The notes beneath the pieces are model-generated. The model ran no database searches, was not told the DNA's origin, and saw only the letters and a program-made list of their open reading frames with translations. Shown here one piece after another: positions 44,695 through 52,626 of a DNA stretch of 64,000 nt. The position numbers were made by a program, and so were the translations under genes. Position 1 is the stretch's first letter. The number at the start of each line of letters is the position of its first letter. Source of the DNA: Bacillus thuringiensis (GTDB lineage Bacteria; Bacillota; Bacilli; Bacillales; Bacillaceae_G); contig NZ_CP012101.1 of the NCBI RefSeq assembly GCF_001182785.1, positions 273,580 to 337,579 on the forward strand, read 5' to 3'.

Positions 44695-45588
44695 ATGACA
44701 ATAACCATTACAGATTTAGGAGTACTATCAGGTGGTATGAATAGTTTTGCGAATGATTTAACAAATGCAAGTTTAAATCAAGTGAAAATTATTGGATCTA
44801 TTGAAGATAGTTCAGGCGCTAAGGTTGCTGTTTTATGGAATAGCATCTCATCAGCACCTATAACTTTAGGAACACTAGGTGGATTTAATAGTTATGCTTA
44901 TGGAATTAATAATGCTCCAACACCTCTGATTGTAGGAGCATCCGAAATAGGTGGTTCCCCTGGGTTAAGAGCTTTCGTCTATAATGGTACGATGACGCAA
45001 TTACCAAGTTTAAATGACGGTTTACTAGGTGAAAAAGAAGCTATTGCTATCAGTGTGAATTTATCAGGGGAAATCGTAGGGTATGCTGAAAATGGAAATA
45101 CAGAAGATACACATGCTGTTTTATGGACACCCACAGGATTATTAGGGGCTTATGTGATTCACGATTTAGGAACATTAGGAACAGGATTCAATAGTCTAGC
45201 AAATGATATTAATGAGTCTAGAACAATTGTCGGGGCATCAGAAACAGGAAATGGAAATATAGAAGCTTTTGTTAGACAAACAAATACTAATAGCCCATTA
45301 GTATCTCTCGTTGGTGGATTAAATAGTACAGCTGAGGCAATTACGATTTCAGGTACAACAACGTATGTTGTTGGGCAGTCAGAAACAGCTACAGGAAGTG
45401 CGCATGCTGTGGTATGGAAGGCGCCTAGTGGTACAACATTTGGATTGCCGACTGATTTAGGAGCACTTTCTGGTGGATTAAAAAGTACAGCTATTGATAT
45501 TGCAAGTGTTGGGGGGACAGCTACAGCCGTTGGAGGATCACAAATAAGTACGGGAGCTGTTCATGCTGTCAAATTTACAGGGTTTTAA
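44695..45588 (+). CDS. HAF-repeat protein, 297 aa
   Basis: ATG44695 with TTAGGGGGAA upstream; the longer frame from 44674 has no ribosome site. Five to six repeats of ~50 aa of the type DLGxLxGGxNSxAxxIN...IVGxSE....HAVxW (ITDLGVLSGGMNSFANDL, LGTLGGFNSYAYGINNA, HDLGTLGTGFNSLANDIN, DLGALSGGLKSTAIDI). These HAF repeats are predicted to form a beta-propeller-like fold and occur in secreted or surface proteins, but there is no signal peptide here. Placement among cry genes and the strong ribosome site hint at a sporulation or parasporal role, unproven. Confidence 0.8.
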   Translation: MTITITDLGVLSGGMNSFANDLTNASLNQVKIIGSIEDSSGAKVAVLWNSISSAPITLGTLGGFNSYAYGINNAPTPLIVGASEIGGSPGLRAFVYNGTMTQLPSLNDGLLGEKEAIAISVNLSGEIVGYAENGNTEDTHAVLWTPTGLLGAYVIHDLGTLGTGFNSLANDINESRTIVGASETGNGNIEAFVRQTNTNSPLVSLVGGLNSTAEAITISGTTTYVVGQSETATGSAHAVVWKAPSGTTFGLPTDLGALSGGLKSTAIDIASVGGTATAVGGSQISTGAVHAVKFTGF

Positions 45589-45626
45589 TTCTATGACTTA
45601 CTTATTTAGGGGTGAAGGTGATATGT

Positions 45627-45716
45627 ATGTTTAGTAGTAATACTGGTTCAATTAGTGATCTTGGTCTTTATCCTGGTGGTGTTTGGGATCCTCTTGGGCT
45701 TGCTGACTCTTTCTAG
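45627..45716 (+). CDS. 29-aa peptide downstream of the HAF gene
   Basis: Ribosome site GGTGAAGGTG then ATG45627: MFSSNTGSISDLGLYPGG and VWDPLGLADSF, stop at 45716. ISDLGLYPGG resembles the first strand of a HAF repeat. It is either a truncated HAF paralog or a real small peptide. Confidence 0.4.
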   Translation: MFSSNTGSISDLGLYPGGVWDPLGLADSF

Positions 45717-45852
45717 TTCAAATGATAGACGCATCGAACAAAAAGTTTATACTAAAAATAAATAAACAAGTTTGGGGTATTTTATGGAAAAGAAAGTGCG
45801 GTTACGAAGTTTTTTAACACATAAAAAATAAGATGATTACAGTTAAATATTA

Positions 45853-45888
45853 GGGGTACGGCCGAGATAGATGTAATTTTGAGTCATA
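45853..45888 (+). repeat. Tn3-like terminal repeat, solo copy
   Basis: GGGGTACGGCCGAGATAGAT and the following GTAATTTTGAGTCATA match the left end of the miniature element at 14059-14095 in ~29 of 36 positions. No partner end nearby. Confidence 0.6.
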
Positions 45889-46318
45889 AGCCTACTTTTA
45901 TCTCTAAACGCAATCAAATAGGGGGTTTCTCTATGATTTTTGAACTTATTACTATACAATTGAAACGAAGTGTTTTCAGTAGTTAATTAATGGATGCTTA
46001 AGGTTAACCCACAATAGGAAAATTACTAAATAAACATAAAAGAAAAAATCCTTTAATGAATGTCTTAGTTATATTGGGGGGGAGTGCTTTCTTACGTTTG
46101 CACCCTTTAATAAGGAAAAGCATATATTGAAGTAGAGGACAGGCTTTCACTCGCTTGCATCTCATTTTAATACTCACTGAAAACGCCTATCACATTCAGA
46201 GTATCTACTGACGTGGATGCTCTTTTTTCACGCATTAAGGTAGACAAACACATACTGCTTGTAACTCATTAACTGTAACTACTTTAACTTTCGTTATTGA
46301 GGCTACTCGCAATCCCTT

Positions 46319-46352
46319 AAAGAGCGCTCGCGGAAACGTGTGCTCTTTTTAA
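46319..46352 (+). terminator. Terminator
   Basis: AAAGAGC (46319-46325) pairs with GCTCTTT (46342-46348) with extra pairs inside, then TTAATT. Confidence 0.55.
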
Positions 46353-46547
46353 TTAAATAAAATAGGCACATTTTTTAGGAAGTATCATTACACTGTAAAG
46401 AACAATATTAGAGTGATACAACTATATAAAGATAGAAAGAACCCTAGGAGATGAATAGTATCCCATGAAAGTTGAACATGATAGACCGCCTTGGGGTATA
46501 TAAAGGATTTTAATATAGCGTTGGTCTATTTAGAAGGGAAATCATAA

Positions 46548-46616
46548 ATGAGACAGTTACATATTAAGTGTAAATTTGAACTACCTGGATATTTATTTGA
46601 GGGGGATAATAAATAA
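46548..46616 (+). CDS. 22-aa phage-type small peptide
   Basis: MRQLHIKCKFELPGYLFEGD then NK. Its stop overlaps the next start (TAATG), indicating translational coupling; it may act mainly as a leader for the 91-aa gene. Ribosome site AGAAGGGAA. Confidence 0.5.
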   Translation: MRQLHIKCKFELPGYLFEGDNK

Positions 46617-46891
46617 TGGAATTAACATTAGACGGATTAGAACGTTGTTTTAATATGGCAACAAGTGAGAATGCAGAATATATAGCTGTACAGATTGCAA
46701 TGGATGGATTCCCTAGTGATGAATTAATTATCAATGATAAGCATAATATTGATAATAAGTTAGAGTATTATAAGAAAACGTACAATGATGATTTAAAACA
46801 TAGATACGCTCCGGGTATTCGAATTGTAGGATATGCATATGGATATTCGTTTTCAGAGATTCTAATTGAATTAGGATTATTAACGGATTGA
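46616..46891 (+). CDS. Conserved phage-type hypothetical, 91 aa
   Basis: MELTLDGLERCFNMATSENA, DGFPSDELIINDKHN, GIRIVGYAYGYSFSEILIEL. GAGGGGG 8-12 bases upstream. Similar proteins are frequent in B. cereus prophages; function unknown. The stop overlaps the next ATG (TGATG). Confidence 0.7.
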   Translation: MELTLDGLERCFNMATSENAEYIAVQIAMDGFPSDELIINDKHNIDNKLEYYKKTYNDDLKHRYAPGIRIVGYAYGYSFSEILIELGLLTD

Positions 46892-47031
46892 TGATTCAAC
46901 TGATAACAATTATCGTATACGCTGTCGTGATCTGGGTGGCGTCTTATTTGTTATTAAGGAAAGATAAGTGCAAACATGTTGCATGTATCAAAACAAACTC
47001 AATAAAAACCAAATATTATAAAAAGGAATAA
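46891..47031 (+). CDS. 46-aa single-pass membrane peptide
   Basis: MIQLITIIVYAVVIWVASYL is a membrane helix, followed by a basic tail (LRKDKCKHVACIK). It starts within the upstream stop codon, so it is coupled to the 91-aa gene. Phage-type, function unknown. Confidence 0.55.
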   Translation: MIQLITIIVYAVVIWVASYLLLRKDKCKHVACIKTNSIKTKYYKKE

Positions 47032-47038
47032 AAACCAT

Positions 47039-47179
47039 CTAATGTAACACGTAATGTGCTTTGTTACATTAGATTCAAGGAAATAAACGCTGTTACATCA
47101 ACATTTTTATCTATTTTTAAAACAACTACCATATTTTATGCAACATATTGTATAATGAAGATATATCTAATGTAACATA
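47039..47179. repeat. Four copies of a TAATGTAACA motif before a recombinase gene
   Basis: CTAATGTAACAC (47039), its inverted TGTTACATTAG (47062-47072), TGTTACATCA (47091-47100) and CTAATGTAACATA (47167-47179). Inverted and direct spacing resembles arm- or core-type sites of tyrosine recombinases, and the recombinase starts 20 bases later. Confidence 0.5.
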
Positions 47180-47198
47180 ACGTATGGAGGGGAAAGGA

Positions 47199-47719
47199 AT
47201 GAAGTTTGTGCAACCAATTCGAGATAAGAAAAAATTAGAAGAAGTGAAAGACGTTTTACGTCGTTAATCTTATCGTGATTTATTTTTATTTGAAATGGGA
47301 ACCAATACAGGTCTAAGAATTAGTGACTTATTGAAACTGCATGTGAATGATGTGAAAGAAAGAACTCACATTGTTATAAAAGAACAGAAGACCGGAAAAG
47401 ATAAGCGTTTTATTATCAATACAGCGTTAAGAGAAAAATAAACGAAACGGATTGTTTATTTGCTTCTAAAAAGACAAAAAAGCCTATCACTAGAATTCAA
47501 GCTTATCGAATCATGAATACCGCTGCTGAAAAAGTAGGGCTTGATGAAATTGGAACGCATACTCTTAGAAAAACTTTTGGATACCATTATTATCAGAAGA
47601 CAAAAGATGTAGTAATGCTACAAAAGATCTTTAATCATTCTGCTCCGTCTATTACATTGCGTTATATAGGAATCCAACAAGATGAGATTGATAAGTCATT
47701 AGAAGATTTCAGTTTATAA
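47199..47719 (+). pseudogene. Short tyrosine recombinase, disrupted
   Basis: MKFVQPIRDKKKLEEVKDVL, a TAA replacing one codon (near 47265), SYRDLFLFEMGTNTGLRISD, EQKTGKDKRFIINTALREK, a stop with frame change and probable small deletion near 47440, then EIGTHTLRKTFGYHYYQKTK and NHSAPSITLRYIGIQQDEID with the catalytic Tyr. R, HxxR and Y motifs are present but on separate frames. Paralogous to 23137-23679. Confidence 0.85.
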
Positions 47720-47731
47720 ATTAGAAACAAT

Positions 47732-47757
47732 AAAAGTAGCGAATCCGCTACTTTTTT
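47732..47757 (+). terminator. Terminator
   Basis: AAAGTAGCG (47733-47741) pairs with CGCTACTTT (47746-47754), then TTTATT. Confidence 0.8.
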
Positions 47758-47848
47758 ATTTTAAAAAAGAACCTGCAAATCTGCAGATTCTCCTGACAAT
47801 GATTTATATAAGTGAGACTCGAAAATGAATTCGAGGGCGTTTGTTAAT

Positions 47849-48067
47849 TCACGCTGTTCTATAATCATTGTTTCTAATATTCTTTTTTATATCTAAACAT
47901 CCTATAAACATAATTGTTATCAATACTAATTTAATCCAATGAAATTCTTGATGGAACATTAGTCCATAGAAGAACTCACAAGCGTATATTAGCCCAATTA
48001 TGGAGAATAGCCAAATTATAGATTTCAAATTTTTTAAATGATATTTGTAATTGTTGATTTTTTTCAC
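47849..48067 (-). CDS. Small membrane protein, 72 aa
   Basis: GTG start at 48067 with AAAAGGAAC upstream. Two membrane helices (IIWLFSIIGLIYACEFFYGL, LVLITIMFIGCLDI). No recognised family. It lies opposite the phage-type genes. Confidence 0.5.
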   Translation of the reverse strand: MKKINNYKYHLKNLKSIIWLFSIIGLIYACEFFYGLMFHQEFHWIKLVLITIMFIGCLDIKKNIRNNDYRTA

Positions 48068-48166
48068 ATATGTATCAGTTCCTTTTAGTATGAGTTATTT
48101 ATAATACCACATTTAAATTAATAGATTAACAATAAAATACAAAGCAATTAGCGTGAGGTGGTGAAG

Positions 48167-48346
48167 ATGGAAGAAGATAATATAAAAGTTCCTACGTGCG
48201 CAGTTTGTAATGAGTCTTGTATGTGGACATTAAAAATGCCATTAACTATTACTCATTTTGATAATACATATATCCGTGAAGCAAATACGGATAATGCTCA
48301 TATATGCATTGAGTGTTTAGAGAAGGAAGTGCAAACAATTGGATAA
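48167..48346 (+). CDS. Cys-pair (zinc-ribbon-like) phage protein, 59 aa
   Basis: ATG48167 after GAGGTGGTG. VPTCAVCNESCMW and AHICIECLEKEVQ form two CxxC pairs, a likely zinc-binding knuckle. It precedes a terminase small-subunit fragment, as in Bacillus phages where HNH or zinc proteins lie before terS. Confidence 0.6.
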   Translation: MEEDNIKVPTCAVCNESCMWTLKMPLTITHFDNTYIREANTDNAHICIECLEKEVQTIG

Positions 48347-48367
48347 GGGGTCAGGTGTTATGTAATT

Positions 48368-48565
48368 ATGGCCAGACAACGAAGTCCAGACCGTAACAAA
48401 GCGTATGAAATATTTAAAGAACATAACGGAGATATTACGAATCGTAAGATTTCCGAGTTATTGTCTACATCCGAAAAAACTGTAAGTGAAAAAACGGTTG
48501 GTGGATGGAAATCCAAAGATGGATGGATAGAGCATGTGGTAGCTAGGATTGACAATAAAACGTAA
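48368..48565 (+). pseudogene. Phage terminase small subunit, N-terminal fragment
   Basis: MARQRSPDRNKAYEIFKEHN, GDITNRKISELLSTSEKT and VGGWKSKDGWIE are the DNA-binding HTH of TerS-type proteins (relatives ~200+ aa). SEKTVSEKTVG shows a small internal duplication. Truncated at ~48550 where minus-strand integrase debris begins. TerS recognises phage DNA for packaging. Confidence 0.75.
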
Positions 48566-48845
48566 TTGATTTCATTATCTTTGTAGTAATGTAGTAACTG
48601 TTTTACTTCCTCATATGATAACTCCCGTTTAGGTTCATGTTGTTTATTTACAATTGTACTTAGTATTTCAACATGTAGAGGATCCTGAATATGTTGAATT
48701 TCATATAGCCACTTCAAATAAGAACAGATTACAACAAATTTTCTACTAATTGTAGAAGCTTTGTGTTTTTCTTTTAATTAATAGGAAATTGCCTCCTGGG
48801 ATAACCACTTTTGATAGTTTCTGATTTGTCGCACTCTATACCATG
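48563..48845 (-). pseudogene. Tyrosine integrase fragment (core-binding domain)
   Basis: Minus-strand frame: YRVRQIRNYQKWLSQEAISY, stop, LKEKHKASTISRKFVVICSY, LKWLYEIQHIQDPLHVEILS, ELSYEEVKQLLHYYKDNEIN. This is the SAM-like N-terminal domain and start of the catalytic domain of a XerC/D-like integrase. It joins the terminase fragment head to head, so the 119-codon frame over the junction is chimeric. Confidence 0.6.
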
Positions 48846-50330
48846 TTAGTAAAAAGTATAATGTAAGCACATATTAATTAGAAGAATGGTTGGAAGATGG
48901 GGAGTTAACTGCCACTATACAAGAACATCGTAACCGTGAAATGAAATTTTTTAAAGAAGAAGAGTTACATCAAATTTTACATCGATTTAATCAAGTAAAT
49001 GCAATATATACATACTCTCAAAAGTATAATACGATTTTGTACCAAAGATATATATAAGGTAATACAATAGTAAGGGTCATTTCGATTCCTAAGCGTTGGG
49101 ATATTATGCTAATTGATGAATTTGGAAGTGAATTCACCTTGAAAGAAGCCAAAAATTTAGGATTCGTATCGGCATACGATTTATCTGATAACCCACGTAG
49201 CCACCATCAAAGATTTGTTAAATTTCGAATACCTAAATCCGATTAATTACGTAGCAGCTCGTTTCAATTGATTGACTTAATCCTTCAGTACGTTTCATCA
49301 ATAAATTTGAAGTTTTGGAAGAAGAAGGTTTTTGGTATTTCAACATACGTCAATCTCTTATTGAATTACCTATGGGGATGCAGTTGGAATGAATTGAAAG
49401 CACAATTCCCTATTTAATAGAAGGAAAATTAGTAAAGCGTGTGAATAATAGCGTGTATTTAGATAGTAGCATCCTGAAAAAAAGTTACAATGTCTATCAA
49501 AGAGTATCAAGCAATCAATAAAATAGTCGAAAAAGCTAACAGTACTATTGAAGAATTCATTGCATCAGCTATTCGCGAAAAGATTCATAATTATCAGAGG
49601 TCACATAATTAAACTGTATATATAATCATTAAAAATTTTTATTAAAGGAGACTATTATATGGGAGGTGGCAGATTGGATGAAAAATAATAAGTGGAAAGT
49701 GGTTTTCCCAGAAGAAAAAGTATCTATTATGAAACATCATAACTGGGCATTTAGCACGTGACAAGGGATGGATTAAAAAATGCAATGCTGGTGCATGTAT
49801 AGCAATTGATGAGGCTATTGCCCCTGGTATTTTAGAAGCTAAGGGGCTTGATTGAACTATCTAAGCTTACAAAACAATTAAGATATCATGAAAGTAGTTT
49901 GTGTAAACGGTTAAGTCAATTTGGCTTGTAAATAATAAGTTAAATGTTGTCATATGGATAAGAAATGGGAGCATTAATGACCTTCTTATAAGAATCACCT
50001 GAGAGATTAACAGGGCTTGCAGATAATACTGTAGGATGCGCGCGCACCTGTAGAATTTATCAAACGAAATTGAAATGAATAAAACATGAGAGCAGTTGCG
50101 AAAAAAGACAATCGAACGCTTACAGGAGCAAAGTTGTAAATGACTGGCAGATGTAGAAGAATGTTATGTCAAGCAATACGAGAACAAAAGAGAGTGTATC
50201 AAACTAGAAAAAATATAGTGAAAAAAACTCAAAAAATACAATCGACTTTAAACAAATGTTTGATTAAGAAAGTACATTTTTTTTTTTATTTTAACAGTAT
50301 TGACTATTATTTGTTTGTTCTTCTTACCAT
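48846..50330. other. 1.5-kb decayed coding DNA, no intact gene
   Basis: Plus-strand scraps: EWLEDGELTATIQEHRNREM with KFFKEEELHQILHRFNQVNA (48885-49050), IPKRWDIMLIDEFGSEFTLK with NPRSHHQRFVKFRIPKSD (49085-49245), STIEEFIASAIREKIHNYQR (49535-49610) and ACIAIDEAIAPGILEAKGLD (49790-49855). All lack starts or have stops. They look like remains of plasmid or phage genes; none could be named. Confidence 0.4.
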
Positions 50331-50333
50331 AAA

Positions 50334-50366
50334 AAAGTACCTAACATCATTGACGTTAGGTACTTT
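50334..50366. terminator. Hairpin distal to locus 2
   Basis: AAAGTACCTAAC (50334-50345) pairs with GTTAGGTACTTT (50355-50366). Same relative place as 34454-34492 in locus 1. Confidence 0.75.
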
Positions 50367-50523
50367 ACCGATACTTTCTTGGGATTTCGAAAGTAGGTTT
50401 ATTTTACCATAATTATGCTCTATGTTACAATGTTTTTTGGTTCTATATACTTAAAACGTGTTATGCTTACATATATACAGTTTATGTGTGTAAAATGGTT
50501 GCTTTACTAGTCGTCCATTCAGG

Positions 50524-50563
50524 AAAAAAAGGCCCGTTCTGATATTAGAACGGGCCTTTTTTT
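50524..50563. terminator. Very strong bidirectional terminator (locus 2)
   Basis: AAAAAAAGGCCCGTTCT (50524-50540) and AGAACGGGCCTTTTTTT (50547-50563) form a perfect 17-bp stem. Confidence 0.88.
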
Positions 50564-50596
50564 AGTAATTCATTTTTTACTTGATTTATATTTGCA

Positions 50597-50745
50597 CTTA
50601 TCTAATCAATCAGGTTTCGAATCGTTTTAACAGATACCTCGCCCGGAATTTGAATGCCAAATTCCTATTCAAGATTTATCATTAATTCAACAATATCTTA
50701 ATCCAATAGGCCTAAAGCGTTCTGTAAAGGAGTTTGTTCATTAAT
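50597..50745 (-). pseudogene. Acyl carrier protein-like remnant (locus 2)
   Basis: On the minus strand: NALGLLD, stop, DIVELMMNLE, stop, EFGIQIPGEVSVKTIRNLID, stop. It matches ACP helix II onward (DSLDxVELxMxLExEFGIxIP). It lies directly downstream of the C-terminal-half gene, as at 34089-34304, so it predates the duplication of the two split loci. Confidence 0.6.
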
Positions 50746-50765
50746 CAAAGGTTAATGAATATTTG

Positions 50766-50815
50766 GGAAAATGAAAGGGATCTCCTTATTTTTGTATTAA
50801 AGAGACCTCTTCCAG
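50766..50815 (-). terminator. Degenerate cry terminator (locus 2)
   Basis: On the minus strand AGAGGTCTCTTT and AAGGAGATCCCTTT still resemble the strong terminator at 34025-34067, but mismatches and bulges weaken the stem. Confidence 0.4.
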
Positions 50816-50831
50816 AATGTGTGAATTATTT

Positions 50832-52386
50832 GTAAAGCTTATGTTATGATATGCAATAGACCTTATGAGTGGTTTATATTTTTTCACAAACATGCTGATT
50901 CTTATTCATAATTGTTAACTGTTTTATCCTTAATTACATGTACAGCCAGAGTTATGCCCTTGGTTACATGTGCAACCGGAATGCTGGTCATCATTGTTAG
51001 TATAATTTTGATTATACATACTACTAGAGTCTTGGCTATAGTTGTTTGTATACCCTTGGTGATACACATCGCTCGTATTTTGATTATAATTTCCATTATA
51101 ACTTTGCTCATACATATTACCCGTGTACGGGTTATTATTGCTAGCATATCCTTGCATACAAATCAACTCGATGCTATCTATATAAAACGTACCTTCGGTT
51201 TCTCCCATCTCTATTCGTACACGATCACTTTCTGGGAATACCTCTACTGTTTTTGTCATATATCCTTCTTCACAAGAAGTGAACTTCAGTGTTTCCTGAT
51301 TTCCATTACAATCCATCATCGTTACATACCCTTTTCCAGGTCCTTCTTTTTTGGCAATCACACGTAGCACATATCCATGATGGTCTTGGACATGCAAGTT
51401 TTGAGATACCCCCGCACTCCAATTTGATAGAACTAATACAGAAGCGCCATTCATCTGTTGTACCGTTGCCTTCCCTGCTGCGTGCCATCCCGTTAACCCC
51501 TGTGTAAAGTCACCATTTGTTATGATATTCCGTGCATCATATAAATAGCGTGCTTGCATGATACGTGCGTTTAACCCTTGATATCCATCATAGTTCATAC
51601 CTGGAGCACTCGGTAACCAAGCATGGTATACATAGGGAATCGCCTGTATCAGTCGATCAGCGTTTTGAATATGATCTAAAGTAATATGATAGTGTAACTC
51701 TTGTTCATTTGTAAATAATGCATCTACAGCCTGTTTTGCAGGATCGTAGGCTTGTTGTGTTTTCCAACGTTTTTTCTCCATGTGTTGCTTCCATTTCTTT
51801 TCCTTATGTTTCACATGTGCCAATGCGTCGCCTGTTAGTGGTCCTTCTTCAATGACTTCTAGATTCCCTACTGTAGCGTATCCATCTGGATTAGAAATTT
51901 TAAATAAAACATCAATACCTACGTTTGTATTTGTACCTACTTCTCCGGTGTCAATATGAAAATCAAATGGATGACGATCGTGACACATAACATGTTTTTT
52001 ATCTGAACTTAACGGGCATGCATACATATCAAGAGCATATCCAGCTGTTGGTGTAGGATGCACTTGGTTCACCAAAAACTGGGACGATGATTCACAGCGA
52101 TAATCTCCACATGAAGGGTTAAGCTGCATATGTGCCAAATCATTTGGAACATTCATAATGGCATCAATTTCTTTCTCATAGCGTGTTACCACTAATTTTA
52201 GATCTTTACTACTTCCCACAAACCCTCTTACTCGATAACGTGTATAGGGTTTTAACTTGGACTCCTCTATTTTTTGATAGAGATAAGTTGGAAATAGGGT
52301 TCCATCAATATCTCTTGCCCCAAACATTTTTAAATAATTCCCCTTAAAAATAGGATTATCCGCCTGGATTGAAATATTATCACTTG
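50832..52386 (-). repeat. 1.55-kb long inverted repeat (arm 1)
   Basis: Appears identical in opposite orientation to 62105-63661. ORFs in three different frames give the same proteins in both arms, which requires nucleotide identity. It covers most of the C-terminal-half gene and ~100 bp after its stop. Confidence 0.85.
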
Positions 52387-52600
52387 TTGTCCAGCCATTT
52401 GATGAATCTTCAAAATCTCCATTATAGAGTAAATTTCGTGACTGACTGAGTTGTTTTGCCTGTTTTACCTCATCCCATAACATCATTTTTTCCTGTGAAT
52501 TTTGTTCATCTGACATACATTCTATCGAAATGGCCGCTTGATCTATTTGATAATCTGTCGTTTCTATTTTTAACGTATTTTTCGTACTACTTGTAAACAT
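50930..52600 (-). CDS. Cry C-terminal-half protein (ORF2-type, locus 2)
   Basis: 556 aa from ATG52600 (GAAAAGG upstream). AISIECMSDEQNSQEKMML, LLYNGDFEDSSNGWTTSDNI, then the Cry protoxin half with FDFHIDTGEVGTNTNVGIDV, DGYATVGNLEVIEEGPLTGD, NIITNGDFTQGLTGWHAAGK and YIDSIELICMQGY. It ends in the YNQNT/YSQDSSSMYNQ tail and double GCTCN. It starts 27 bases after the toxin stop, so it is co-transcribed. From ~residue 72 on it is identical to the C-terminus of the full-length Cry at 59871-63560. Confidence 0.92.
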   Translation of the reverse strand: MFTSSTKNTLKIETTDYQIDQAAISIECMSDEQNSQEKMMLWDEVKQAKQLSQSRNLLYNGDFEDSSNGWTTSDNISIQADNPIFKGNYLKMFGARDIDGTLFPTYLYQKIEESKLKPYTRYRVRGFVGSSKDLKLVVTRYEKEIDAIMNVPNDLAHMQLNPSCGDYRCESSSQFLVNQVHPTPTAGYALDMYACPLSSDKKHVMCHDRHPFDFHIDTGEVGTNTNVGIDVLFKISNPDGYATVGNLEVIEEGPLTGDALAHVKHKEKKWKQHMEKKRWKTQQAYDPAKQAVDALFTNEQELHYHITLDHIQNADRLIQAIPYVYHAWLPSAPGMNYDGYQGLNARIMQARYLYDARNIITNGDFTQGLTGWHAAGKATVQQMNGASVLVLSNWSAGVSQNLHVQDHHGYVLRVIAKKEGPGKGYVTMMDCNGNQETLKFTSCEEGYMTKTVEVFPESDRVRIEMGETEGTFYIDSIELICMQGYASNNNPYTGNMYEQSYNGNYNQNTSDVYHQGYTNNYSQDSSSMYNQNYTNNDDQHSGCTCNQGHNSGCTCN

Positions 52601-52626
52601 AGGACTCACAACCTTTTCTATTTTTT

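Larger units (their letters stand above)
45717..46547. other. Region without a supported gene; Tn3-like end and terminators
   Basis: Contains a 15-codon ORF after a GGGGT site near 45784, the Tn3-like end at 45853-45888, a hairpin near 46198-46228 followed by TTTTTT, and the terminator at 46319-46352. Otherwise nothing recognisable. Confidence 0.4.

Noticed and set aside
48358..48717. 119-codon minus ORF as a gene
   Set aside because: Its first ~50 codons are integrase debris and the rest is the antisense of the terminase fragment; it is a chimeric frame over a junction.
50140..50412. 90-codon plus ORF
   Set aside because: No ribosome site, biased Lys/Phe composition, and it runs through the hairpin at 50334-50366.
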